Shown: positions 31,532 through 39,799 of the stretch, piece after piece
Layout of the letters: every line of letters starts with the position of its first letter
How positions within the stretch are numbered: the first letter of the stretch is position 1
Source: Acidobacteriota bacterium
Lineage (GTDB): Bacteria > Acidobacteriota > Vicinamibacteria > Vicinamibacterales > UBA2999
Length of the DNA: 41,577 bases
Reading direction: 5' to 3'
NCBI GenBank assembly: GCA_020851565.1
Contig: JADZCN010000085.1
Location: 1 to 41,577 of the forward strand
Translations under genes and position numbers: made by a program
Notes under the pieces: generated by a model
The model's database searches: none
What the model was told of the DNA's origin: nothing
The model's input: the letters and a program-made list of their open reading frames with translations, nothing else

Positions 31532-32134
31532 TCAGCGGCCGGTCGCGGGCGAAGTCGGCCGCCGGGAGGCCGCTTCCGTCGTCGTCGTTGGATCGGCACC
31601 TTCCCAGGTTTGATCCGCGGTGGGCCCGTACACGGCAGGGACTGGCCTCCCCAGCAGCCGGAGATAGACCGTCAGTTGCGTGCGATGGTGAGCCGTGTGC
31701 AGCACCCGACGCCAGAACACCCAGAGGCGCTGGCGCTCGACGTCGAAGAACGGCACCGTTTCGAGCCACCACGGCTCGCCGCGCCCGGCGAGACCCGCAA
31801 GTCGTGGCCGTGCCAGCGCCACGAGCCGGTCGACCGCCGACGCCACGGTCAACGTCGCCGGCAGCACCTGGCCGGCGGGCGGCTCGTCCAGCCCCAGGAA
31901 CTCGGCGAAGAACCGGCGCTCCGACAGCAGTTGGTGCCGGAAGATCTCCTCGATGGTGCTCGACCGGTCGTGCGGCCGGAACGAGAGGTCCGTGTCGCCG
32001 AAGCGCTGCCACACGTCGGCGGTCTTGTTCGTCTCGCTGGCGTAGGTGTGGAGCGCGTGCTGGAAGACAGGCACCGTGGCCTGCGGGATATCAGCATCTG
32101 CGATCGATGGCGCAGGAGTCATGGCGACACTCAT
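31532..32134 (-). CDS. DinB-family protein (cytoplasmic)
   Basis: A 200-residue protein (ATG 32134; ATG 32122 is an alternative). It has the DinB four-helix bundle: VFQHALHTYASETNKTADVW, then RSSTIEEIFRHQLLSERRFF with the first His, and WVFWRRVLHTAHHRTQLTVY followed by LRLLGRPVPAVYGPTAD, the typical 'H..HHR.Ql..yLr..G...P..YG' signature. Three His can bind a metal, as in YfiT/DinB thiol transferases. Unlike the protein at 23671, no signal peptide is present. It is flanked by direct repeats derived from its neighbour gene. Confidence 0.9.
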   Translation of the reverse strand: MSVAMTPAPSIADADIPQATVPVFQHALHTYASETNKTADVWQRFGDTDLSFRPHDRSSTIEEIFRHQLLSERRFFAEFLGLDEPPAGQVLPATLTVASAVDRLVALARPRLAGLAGRGEPWWLETVPFFDVERQRLWVFWRRVLHTAHHRTQLTVYLRLLGRPVPAVYGPTADQTWEGADPTTTTEAASRRPTSPATGR

Positions 32135-32223
32135 ACCACGAGCGGGGCAGGGCGGCGGGAGGGAGCCGAGCAGGAAGTCATTGAAGGCGGTCCTCGCTGG
32201 TGTAGCATGCCTCGGAAGGACAC

Positions 32224-32670
32224 ATGGCGAAGAGCAGCCCGACCTCCAGGCCACGCGGACGGACGAAGAAGACACTGGGGCTGGACGAGGCGCTCATCGC
32301 CCTGTTCATCGGGGCGATGCAGGCCAACGCCCACGCCTCGCGCGAAGAGCTCGCCCGCGCGCACCACCTCATCTGGTCCGCGCGGCGATTCCGGCGGAAG
32401 TCCGGCGACACGGTCGGGCGGATCATCGAGGAGATGAAGCAGCGCCTGGAGGACGAGGACGCGGCGGCGCTGATGCGCGCCTCGGCCAGGGCGGTTCCGG
32501 CGCGGCTGCGCCCGTCGGCCTTTGCGCTCGTCGCGGATCTCCTGCTCGCGGACGGGAAGATCGAGGCGACGGAGCGACGATTCCTGCACCGCCTGGCGGC
32601 CGATCTTCAGCTCCGGCCGGAAGAGGCGACGCGCGTGATGGAGGCCATGCTCGTCAAGAACCGCCTCTGA
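32224..32670 (+). CDS. TerB-like protein
   Basis: A 148-residue all-helical protein with GGAAGG 4-6 bases before ATG 32224. The basic N-terminus (MAKSSPTSRPRGRTKKTLGL) precedes helices ALIALFIGAMQANAHASREE, RFRRKSGDTVGRIIEEMKQR, and a TerB-type segment ALVADLLLADGKIEATERRF followed by LHRLAADLQLRPEEATRVME, which carries the 'aDG.i...E..fl..la..l.l' pattern. TerB proteins are linked to tellurite resistance and membrane-associated metal sensing, but stand-alone relatives have no known role. The segment encoding residues 20-35 exists a second time at 31477. Confidence 0.82.
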   Translation: MAKSSPTSRPRGRTKKTLGLDEALIALFIGAMQANAHASREELARAHHLIWSARRFRRKSGDTVGRIIEEMKQRLEDEDAAALMRASARAVPARLRPSAFALVADLLLADGKIEATERRFLHRLAADLQLRPEEATRVMEAMLVKNRL

Positions 32671-32732
32671 CGTGCGTTCCTCGAGACGCGCGAGAGGATC
32701 GCACCGGACGTGGAGGTGAAGCCTACGGGGGT

Positions 32733-33815
32733 ATGATCCGTCCCTCCATGAAGTCCTCGCGTATCGTCCCGGCCGTGGCGGCGTCGATCCTCCTTGCCAC
32801 AATCGCATCCGCGCAGGAGCCCGCTGCCTGGCGCGCGGGCGCCGAGCTCGCCTTCCACACCTTCTCCATCGTCGCCGTCGATCCGGCCACCGGCGAGACG
32901 GGTGTCGTCGTGACGACACGCAACCCGTGCGTGGGCAACGCCGTGCCGTGGGTGCGGGCCGGCGTGGGGGCCGTCGCCACGCAAGGCGGCACACGCGTCG
33001 AATACGGCGTCGAGCTGCTGGATCTGCTGGAGAAGGGCGTCACACCGCAGGAGGCGCTTCACCGACTGGTCGCCGCAGACGAGGGACGTGAGCGCCGGCA
33101 GGTCGGGGTGATCGACATCAGGGGCCGCTCGGCGCAGTGGACCGGCAAGGGCCAGTATGGCGCGGAGAAGCAAGGCGATTGGGTGCACATGCGGAAGGGC
33201 GCCACGTTCGCGGTGCAGGGCAACTCGCTCGTGAGCCCCAAGGTAGTGGACGTGGTCGCCGACACGTTCCAGGCGAGCGAAGGCTCCGTGCGCGCGCTGG
33301 CGGATCGCCTCATCGAAGCGCTCGACGCGGGTCACCGGATGGGCGGCGACGGGCGCCACGGCGAGACGCAGTCCGCGGCGGTGCTCGTGGCGGATCCGCG
33401 CCCCGGCATGTCGCGCCGGCCGGACGGCATCACCGTGAACATCAACGTCTGCGAGCACCCGGAACCGGTGGCCGAATTGCGCCGCATCTACGACACGGCG
33501 AGCGAGACGCTGGGCTTCCGGCGTCTCGAGCAGTTCGCGGGGCGGGACGTGCTCGCGCTGAAGCTGATGCTGCACGCGCTCGGGTACTACCGGCCGAACG
33601 ACAAGGACATCCCGCTGACCGGCGGTGATGCGCTCGTGTACACGCCGGAGGCCGTCTCGGCGCTCGATGCCTTCCGCGCCGCGCAGGAATGGGGCACGAC
33701 CGTGCCGGGCTACGTGGACGCGCGCGTCATCGAGCGGCTGTGGGCACGGCTCAAGGAGAAGGGGTTGGACGCCGAGGTGAGGCGCAGGTTGCTCGAGCTG
33801 CACCGGATTCGGTAG
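32733..33815 (+). CDS. Secreted DUF1028 Ntn-hydrolase-like protein with peptidoglycan-binding-like C-terminus
   Basis: A 360-residue protein (ATG 32733; ATG 32748 gives MKSSRIVPAVAASILLATIA and a cleaner signal peptide). After cleavage near SAQEP, residues about 35-265 match DUF1028: HTFSIVAVDPATGETGVVVT, VGNAVPWVRAGVGAVATQGG, VGVIDIRGRSAQWTGKG, and FAVQGNSLVSPKVVDVVADT. The C-terminal 80 residues (DVLALKLMLHALGYYRPNDK, then YTPEAVSALDAFRAAQEWGT) look like a putative peptidoglycan-binding domain of the PG_binding_1 type. DUF1028 has an Ntn-hydrolase fold with unknown substrate. Confidence 0.88.
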   Translation: MIRPSMKSSRIVPAVAASILLATIASAQEPAAWRAGAELAFHTFSIVAVDPATGETGVVVTTRNPCVGNAVPWVRAGVGAVATQGGTRVEYGVELLDLLEKGVTPQEALHRLVAADEGRERRQVGVIDIRGRSAQWTGKGQYGAEKQGDWVHMRKGATFAVQGNSLVSPKVVDVVADTFQASEGSVRALADRLIEALDAGHRMGGDGRHGETQSAAVLVADPRPGMSRRPDGITVNINVCEHPEPVAELRRIYDTASETLGFRRLEQFAGRDVLALKLMLHALGYYRPNDKDIPLTGGDALVYTPEAVSALDAFRAAQEWGTTVPGYVDARVIERLWARLKEKGLDAEVRRRLLELHRIR

Positions 33816-33827
33816 CGGCGCGCGCCT

Positions 33828-34208
33828 TCAGAGTCGCTCGGCGCCGGGGAGCTTTCCCAGCTCGCGATCGAGGGTGCCAAGCGGAATGTGCCCGGCCTTA
33901 CGTGCCACTTCGAGCATCAGGCAGTCCGAAAACCCGAGTCGGGGTTTCGCCCGGAAGTGGCCAAGCGCGGCCCGGACGACGTCCTCGTCCTGGACGGTCA
34001 GGTTCTGGTGGTGAAGCAGCATCTCCACGGCCGTCGCAATCTCGGCCGCCTGGCGATCGTAGACCGCCTCGAGCACCCACGTCGCCTCGACCAGCGCCAA
34101 TTGCGACACCCAGGCGCCGGGCGCCACGAACGCCTCGGCCGCCTTCACCTGGCGCGGATCGTCGCGAGTGATGAGGCGCACGAGCACGTTCGTGTCAACG
34201 GCCCGCAT
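33828..34208 (-). CDS. vapC: VapC-type PIN-domain toxin
   Basis: A 126-residue PIN ribonuclease starting MRAVDTNVLVRLITRDDPRQ. The acidic site is D5 (VDTNVL), E41 (LALVEATW), D95 (LGFSDCLMLE) and D114 (GTLDREL), all present. VapC toxins cut tRNA or rRNA with Mg. It overlaps the antitoxin gene by 14 bp on the same strand, which enforces coupled expression. The length is standard. Confidence 0.93.
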   Translation of the reverse strand: MRAVDTNVLVRLITRDDPRQVKAAEAFVAPGAWVSQLALVEATWVLEAVYDRQAAEIATAVEMLLHHQNLTVQDEDVVRAALGHFRAKPRLGFSDCLMLEVARKAGHIPLGTLDRELGKLPGAERL

Positions 34209-34458
34209 GACGGTCTCGCACCCGCCGGCGGATGCCGGCCTTCAGGTCGCCCAGCGTCCGTCGCTCGGGCCGCCCCTCCGGGAACACGGCCTCGTGCACG
34301 TCCTCGGACGTGTAGCGGCCGGCTTTGCGGACCACGATCGACTCTCCCTCCTGTTCCCACTCCAGGATGGAGCCCGGGCCGATGCCCAGGCGCCGCCGGA
34401 CCTCGAGCGGAACGGAGATTTGCCCCTGGGCCGTGACCTTCGAATGGGCGAACGCCAT
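34195..34458 (-). CDS. vapB: AbrB/MazE-like antitoxin of the VapBC pair
   Basis: An 87-residue protein. The N-terminal SpoVT-AbrB swapped-hairpin domain is HSKVTAQGQISVPLEVRRRL, then GIGPGSILEWEQEGESIVVR. The C-terminal part (KAGRYTSEDVHEAVFPEGRP) would wrap the toxin. A TAATAT box lies 7 bases before ATG 34458 and an ATTACC-AC-GGTAAT palindrome is directly upstream, suggesting leaderless and autoregulated expression. Confidence 0.92.
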   Translation of the reverse strand: MAFAHSKVTAQGQISVPLEVRRRLGIGPGSILEWEQEGESIVVRKAGRYTSEDVHEAVFPEGRPERRTLGDLKAGIRRRVRDRHAGR

Positions 34459-34465
34459 GGTTCGG

Positions 34466-34481
34466 ATATTACCACGGTAAT
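34466..34481 (-). promoter_or_regulatory. vapBC -10 box and palindromic operator
   Basis: TAATAT (34466-34471, minus strand) overlaps the perfect palindrome ATTACCACGGTAAT (34468-34481). The antitoxin or toxin-antitoxin complex could occlude the promoter. Confidence 0.6.
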
Positions 34482-34510
34482 GCGCTGCTCCGTGCTAGGC
34501 TTTCGCGCGT

Positions 34511-35683
34511 ATGCGGACGCGGGTTCGAAACGGCGCGGCGGCCCTGCTCGCGGCCCTCGCGGCAGGGCTCGGGGCGCTCGACGCGCGCCAGGACGATGGC
34601 AGCGGAGTTGCGGAAGCCACCATCCGCATCGGCGTCGAATCCGCCGTCGGCTCGCTCTCCCTCGACGGCGAGAACATGGGGTTCAAGCTCGCGTTCGAGG
34701 AAGCCAATGCCGCAGGCGGGGTGCACGGCCGCCGCTTCGCGTGGACGGATCGCCGCCGCCAGAGCAGCGCGCCGGCCGACGTGCTGGCCGTCGCCCGGCA
34801 GATGATCGACGAGGATCTGGTCTTCGCACTGGTGAACTTCAGCGGCCCCGCCATCGGCGACATCGCCGCGCACGCCCGCGCGCGGCGCGTGCCGTTGATG
34901 TTCCCCCACACGGCGCTCGTGTCGTCGGAGGGCGAACGCTACCTCTTCACGTCGTTCCCGCGCTTCGAGGGCGAGGCCGAGGTGATGTTCCGCTACCTCG
35001 CGAAGGACCGGGGGCTCCGCCGCATCGCCATCGCCCACGATCCAAACGCCTACGGGCTCACCTTCCGCGACGCGCTTCGACAGCACGCGGCGCGCTTCGA
35101 GTACCGGGTCGTCGCGGAAGTGCCGGTCCCGGTGCGCATGCCGAAGGACCTCTCGACGGAGTTCGCAACGATCGCCGCCGCGGCACCAGACGCCGTCGTC
35201 ATGGCCCTCTACCCCGAGCAGGCGCAGGCCCTGATGGCCGCCCGCGCACGCGCAGGGTGGCAGGGGCGAATGGTCTCGGCGGGTCCCCTCACCGACGAGG
35301 CGTCACTCGTGGTGCCGGGCGGCAGCGCGGACGGCACCCTGGGCTTCTGCCACTATCCCGATCCGGAGCGCAGCGATGCGCCCGGCGTCGCCCGGTACCG
35401 CGAGGCGCTCAACCGCTTCCATCCGGGGCGGCGACTCGACCGCTACACGCTCTACGGCTATACGTTCGGCCGGCTGGTGGTGGAGGGCGTGGAGCAGGCG
35501 GGCCGCGCGTTGACACGCGAGCGGTTCATCGACGCGATGGAGAGCCTGAAGGATTGGGACGCCGGCGGCGTGATGCCGAACGTCAGCTTCTCGGCGACGA
35601 ATCACCACGCGCAGCGCGCGGGCTTCATCTGCGAGATGCAGGGCGGGCGGCTCGTGGCCCTGACGGACTGGATCCAGCCCTGA
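34511..35683 (+). CDS. LivJ-type periplasmic substrate-binding protein (orphan)
   Basis: A 390-residue protein with a signal peptide (MRTRVRNGAAALLAALAAGL, cleavage near DARQ). It is a Peripla_BP_6 (branched-chain amino acid receptor) fold: IRIGVESAVGSLSLDGENMG, LAFEEANAAGGVHGRRFAWT, FALVNFSGPAIGDIAAHARA, VPLMFPHTALVSSEGERYLF, and IAIAHDPNAYGLTFRDALRQ. The LivHMGF membrane and ATPase genes are absent here, so it may serve a distant transporter or act as a sensor. TAGGCT lies 9 bases before ATG 34511; no Shine-Dalgarno site is visible. Confidence 0.9.
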   Translation: MRTRVRNGAAALLAALAAGLGALDARQDDGSGVAEATIRIGVESAVGSLSLDGENMGFKLAFEEANAAGGVHGRRFAWTDRRRQSSAPADVLAVARQMIDEDLVFALVNFSGPAIGDIAAHARARRVPLMFPHTALVSSEGERYLFTSFPRFEGEAEVMFRYLAKDRGLRRIAIAHDPNAYGLTFRDALRQHAARFEYRVVAEVPVPVRMPKDLSTEFATIAAAAPDAVVMALYPEQAQALMAARARAGWQGRMVSAGPLTDEASLVVPGGSADGTLGFCHYPDPERSDAPGVARYREALNRFHPGRRLDRYTLYGYTFGRLVVEGVEQAGRALTRERFIDAMESLKDWDAGGVMPNVSFSATNHHAQRAGFICEMQGGRLVALTDWIQP

Positions 35684-35707
35684 CCCGGGTGCGGCCGCGT
35701 TCAGGGC
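35677..35707 (+). terminator. Weak hairpin at the end of the binding-protein gene
   Basis: GCCCTGA (35677-35683, including the stop codon) can pair with TCAGGGC (35701-35707). There is no T-run, so it may stabilise mRNA rather than terminate transcription. Confidence 0.3.
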
Positions 35708-35791
35708 AACGGCGCGGGCGCCGTCAGCCGATGCTCACGAGCGCGTACGGTCCCCGAAACGGGCCGAAACACACTGGACGCCGACTGCAAG

Positions 35792-35805
35792 GCAGGTATA
35801 CCTGC
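35792..35805. promoter_or_regulatory. 14-bp perfect palindrome
   Basis: GCAGGTATACCTGC lies in the 227-bp gap before the HipA-like gene, between ACTGCAAG and ACTGCA. It could be an operator. No other gene is near on this side except the upstream binding protein. Confidence 0.4.
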
Positions 35806-35832
35806 ACTGCACCCAAGTCCCCCCTGCCTCAG

Positions 35833-35911
35833 TGAATCGTTTCAGAATTGCAGGTACACAAGACGTAAACAATTGATTCAGAAGCACTAAATACTTTCTA
35901 TAATCGTTTCA
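35833..35911 (+). promoter_or_regulatory. AT-rich promoter of the hipA-like gene with repeated half-sites
   Basis: TATAAT (35899-35904) ends 6 bases before ATG 35911; a TTGATT lies 20 bp upstream of it. The decamer AATCGTTTCA occurs at 35835-35844 and again at 35902-35911, overlapping the -10 and the start codon. TGAA/TTCA half-sites recur (TGAATCGTTTCA, TTCATGAA). This looks like an autoregulated leaderless toxin promoter. Confidence 0.6.
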
Positions 35912-37172
35912 TGAATCGCGTCGTCACGGCTCTGGGTGGCGGCGTCGTCTCTCCAGCCACACTGAGGACCGCCTCGGCATCTCCCCCGCCACCCTGATGC
36001 GCCTGATCCATCAGGCCGGGTCGGAGGTCGTCCGCCTGGGACGCGGCCGCGCTATCCGCTACGGCCTGCGCCAGGCGTGGCCCGGGCTCGACGGCTGGCG
36101 CTTCCCCGTCGTCCGCGTCTCGGAAGCCGGCGCGCCGGAGCGGGCGGGCGAGCTGGTGACGCTGGCTGCCCGGCAGTCGGTCTGGCTGCCGGAAGGTCGC
36201 GTCTCGGATGGGTTGCCAATCGAGCTGACCGACACCCGGCCGTCCGGCTTCCTCGGCCGGCACTTCGCTGCCACCCACCATGACCTGCGGCTGCCCCCGC
36301 GATTGCAGGACTGGTCCGACCACCACGTCCTCCTCGCGCTGGTCCGACGGGGTGACGACCTCCCCGGCAATCTCATCGCGGGCGAAGAATCGTTCGCGCG
36401 CTGTCAAACCAGTGCGCCCGCGGAGGTCTCGCGGGACGACTACTCGGCCATCGCGGACCGCACGATTGCCGGCCACCCGCCCGGCTCATCGACCGGCGGC
36501 GAGCGGCCCAAGTTTGGTGTCTTCGTCGACGGCCGTCACGTGCTGGTGAAGTTCGCCGGACGGCGCGCCGCCGCCGACGCGGTGGCGCGCCGCTGGTGCG
36601 ACCTGCTCCTCCTCGAGGCGCTGGCGCTGGAGATCGTGCAGACGCGCGGCATCGCCGTTCCGACAACGCAGGTGATCGAGACGCCAACGCACTGCTTCTT
36701 CGAGAGCGAGCGTTTCGACCGGGTGGGCGCGCGCGGGCGCCGTAGTGTGCTGAGCCTGGCCGCCCTCCACGACAACGCCGCCGACTCGTGGCTCACCGCC
36801 GCGGTGGCGCTGGTGGCTCGCGGGACGCTGGCGGACGAGGACGGGCGACGGCTGCGGTGGCTGGATGCCTTTGGCGCCCTGATTGGGAACACCGACCGGC
36901 ACCAGCACAACATCGCGTTCTTCACCGGCCACGGCCGGCCACGACTGGCCCCGGTCTTCGACCAGCTGCCGATGCTCTACGCCCCGTCCGCCGACGGGCA
37001 GGTGCCGGCCCGGACGTTCACGATGCCGCTGATGGTTGCGGACTCGCTGGACGTGTGGAGCGACGCTCGCGACGCGGCACGCGAGTTCTGGTCACGCGGA
37101 GCCGCCGACGCGCGCGTGGCGGCGGAGCTGCGCGCGGCCTGCGCGGCGAACGCCCGTCTCCTGGCCGGCTGA
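35911..37172 (+). CDS. HipA-like kinase with N-terminal HTH and a frameshift near its start
   Basis: The main frame from ATG 35997 encodes 391 residues. GGERPKFGVFVDGRHVLVKF corresponds to the HipA nucleotide-binding loop, followed by FFESERFDRVG, the catalytic GALIGNTDRHQHNIAFF and the metal site FDQLPMLY. So it should be a HipA-type Ser/Thr kinase. Upstream, the same frame continues back through LSSHTEDRLGISPATLMRLI, an HTH joined to GSEVVRLGRGRAIRYGLR, but has no start codon before a TAA. ATG 35911, right after TATAAT, opens MNRVVTALGGGVV in the other frame and stops after 28 codons. A one-base deletion around 35935-35955 would explain this. The gene is either disrupted, misread, translated by frameshifting, or restarted at 35997 without the HTH. 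Confidence 0.8.
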
Positions 37173-37218
37173 GCGGCTTCACGAAGTCCAGCCGAGCCTG
37201 CATGACGTCACACCGCGC

Positions 37219-39669
37219 TCACTCCACCCGCAGCGCGTGCACCGGGTCCACCCGCGCGGCGCGCCACGCCGGCTGCAGACCCGCCGTCACCCCGACGACG
37301 AGGAACACCAGCGCCGCCAGCGCAAACGTCGTGACGTCTGTCTCGCTGATCCCGAACAACCACGCGCGCAGTAGCCGCATGGTCCCGAGCGCCGCAGGCA
37401 CGCCGAGGAGGAGCCCTGCGGCCGTGACCGACACCCCCTCCTGCACGACCATCCGGAGGATGGACGCCGGCGTGGCGCCGACCGCCATCCGCACTCCCAG
37501 CTCGCGCGTGCGACGCGCCACGGCGTACGCGAGCACGCTGTAGAGCCCCATGCAGGTCAGTACCAGGGCGAGGGCTGCGAGCGTCGCCGACAGCGCGGCG
37601 CCCATGCGTTCGTTGCCCGGGGCGCGGGCGAAGACCTCCGCGAGGGGACTGACCTCGTGCACGTACTCGCGTCCTCCCTTGGCCACGACACGACGGATGC
37701 CGGCAGCCACGGCCCCGGTGTTCCCGTCCACCGCCACCACCAGGCTGGGCGCGTTCGCCAGCCGTCCGGCCTGCAGCGTCGGACGATAGAAGATCGGCGG
37801 CGCCGGCTGCCGTGGCACACCGAGCGTGGCATTGCCAACAATCCCGACGATGGTGACGTCGGCGTGGAGAGGGTCGGCGCCGAAGCGAACGCGGCGACCG
37901 ATGACGTTACCGTCGGCCGCCACGAGGCGCGCGAGGCGCTGGTTGACCACTGCCACGGAGGGGCGGTCGGCGCGGTCGTCCCAGCCTGGAAGTCGTCCGG
38001 CCACGAGGGACACGCCCACCGTCTCGAAGAACCCGGGCGACACGGTCTCGAGCGTCGCACGGACTTCGCCCGGCGGCTCGCCGACGAATCCGATGGGCTG
38101 GCCAGGCAGGTCGATGATCAGCCACGGGAAAAGACGCGCCAGGCCGGCGGACCGCACGCCGGGCAGCTCGCGGACGCGCCGGACGAGCTTTGGATAGTAG
38201 CTCGCGTTGTCGATGCCGGCATACCCGTTGGGCTGCGACATCACCCGCACGGCGAGGATCCCGGTGGTCCGCACGCCCGGGTCGAGGCGCTGCAGCCGGA
38301 CGAGCGACTGCACCAGCAGGCCCGCCCCCACGACGAGCACGAGGGCGGCGGCCACCTGCAGGGCCAGCAGCGCCTGTCCCCAGCGCGTGGTGCTGCGGGC
38401 GATGGTGCGGCGCGTACCGGCGTGCAGCGTGAGCGGCTGGCGGAGGGCCAGCCACGCCGGCACGACGCACATGGTCAGTGCGCCCATCACGCCCGCCCCT
38501 GCCGTCATCGCGAGCACACGCGCATCGACGTCGAACGTCATCGTCCGCTCGACGAGGCCGACGGGCAGGAAGGCGGAGACGGGGCCGACGACCATGAGCG
38601 ATGCCGGCAGGGCGAGCGCGGCGCCACCGACTGCCAGAACGCCGCCTTCGAGCAGGAGCAGCCGCGCCAGCCGTCCGCGGCTGGCGCCCAACGAGGCCCG
38701 CATGGCCAGTTCGGGCCCGCGCGCAGCCAGCCGTGCCAGGAGCAGGCCACCCAGGTTCACGCACGCGACGACGAAGAGCAGGCCCGTGAGCCAGGCGACC
38801 AGCACAAGCCTCGGGGCATAGAGGTCGCGGAGGGTGGAGACGCCGCGACCGAGGCGCTCCACGTGCGGCTGCACGGTGCGCAGGTCCGTCCGTTCGGCGG
38901 GTGCGAGCGTCCCCGGGACGGCCTCGTCGAGCATGGCCGGCCACCGTGCCCGCAACTCGGCGGCCGCCGCGTCGAACGATGTGCCGCGGGGCAGTCGGCC
39001 GAACACCTGCGCGGCGCCGGGCCGGCGGTCCGTGCGCGCGGGGAACACCGTATCGAAGGGGGCGAAGAGATCGATGCCGAAGTCGGTCTGCAGGCCCTGG
39101 AAGCCGGGCGGGAGCACGCCGATCACGGTGAGCTCGACACCCTCGATGCGAAGGGCGCGCCCGATGGCGCCGGGATCGGCCCCGAAGAGGTGCGTCCACA
39201 GGCGATGGCTGAGGACGGCGACCGGCTGTCCTCGTTCGGTCAACGACGCATCGTCCTCGTCGATGAGGCGTCCCAGGAGGGGCGGCACGCCGAAGGCGTC
39301 GAAGCACCGGCCCGTTACGAACGCCACGACGGTCTGCGTCGCCGCGCCGCCGGATTCAACGCCAGTGACCAGTCCGCCGTTGTACCCACACACGGCGTCC
39401 AGGGGCGCGCCTGCACGCGCGAGGGCACCGACCGCCGGAATGGGCGTGAGACGTAGTTCGCCACGCGGCCCTCGGCCGGTCACACCGACCAGGCGGTCCG
39501 GTTCGGGAATGGCGATCGGCCGAAGTGCGAGGGCGTTGAGGACGGTGAAGATCCCGGTATTGGCACCGATGCCGAAGGCGAACGTCAGCAGCGCCGCCGC
39601 GGCGAAGCCGGGCGATCGGCGGAGGTGCCGAAGGGCGTGCTGAAGGTCCTGCCAGAGGCCATCGAGCAT
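37219..39669 (-). CDS. ADOP-family ABC transporter permease
   Basis: An 816-residue orphan permease. It starts MLDGLWQDLQHALRHLRRSP, the family's N-terminal signature, then GFAAAALLTFAFGIGANTGI (TM1). The periplasmic MacB-like domain and first FtsX domain follow (GLLFVVACVNLGGLLLARLA, then ELAMRASLGASRGRLARLLL), then a second half with VAAALVLVVGAGLLVQSLVR and the terminal FtsX domain (VLAYAVARRTRELGVRMAVG, with ATPASILRMVVQEG). ATG 39669 is chosen because the longer frame upstream is basic and low complexity. It is followed upstream on the same strand by a second ADOP gene, 130 bp away. Confidence 0.92.
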   Translation of the reverse strand: MLDGLWQDLQHALRHLRRSPGFAAAALLTFAFGIGANTGIFTVLNALALRPIAIPEPDRLVGVTGRGPRGELRLTPIPAVGALARAGAPLDAVCGYNGGLVTGVESGGAATQTVVAFVTGRCFDAFGVPPLLGRLIDEDDASLTERGQPVAVLSHRLWTHLFGADPGAIGRALRIEGVELTVIGVLPPGFQGLQTDFGIDLFAPFDTVFPARTDRRPGAAQVFGRLPRGTSFDAAAAELRARWPAMLDEAVPGTLAPAERTDLRTVQPHVERLGRGVSTLRDLYAPRLVLVAWLTGLLFVVACVNLGGLLLARLAARGPELAMRASLGASRGRLARLLLLEGGVLAVGGAALALPASLMVVGPVSAFLPVGLVERTMTFDVDARVLAMTAGAGVMGALTMCVVPAWLALRQPLTLHAGTRRTIARSTTRWGQALLALQVAAALVLVVGAGLLVQSLVRLQRLDPGVRTTGILAVRVMSQPNGYAGIDNASYYPKLVRRVRELPGVRSAGLARLFPWLIIDLPGQPIGFVGEPPGEVRATLETVSPGFFETVGVSLVAGRLPGWDDRADRPSVAVVNQRLARLVAADGNVIGRRVRFGADPLHADVTIVGIVGNATLGVPRQPAPPIFYRPTLQAGRLANAPSLVVAVDGNTGAVAAGIRRVVAKGGREYVHEVSPLAEVFARAPGNERMGAALSATLAALALVLTCMGLYSVLAYAVARRTRELGVRMAVGATPASILRMVVQEGVSVTAAGLLLGVPAALGTMRLLRAWLFGISETDVTTFALAALVFLVVGVTAGLQPAWRAARVDPVHALRVE

Positions 39670-39799
39670 TGGAGCGGAGTATAGCGTCGGTATCCGGAGC
39701 AGGCCTACGCGTGCACGACCCGCCGAGAGGGCGAAGTTGAGAATCAGGTCACAGTAGCCGAACACTTCACAGCCCTGCTTTCGGGCCCGAGTCCCCGGT

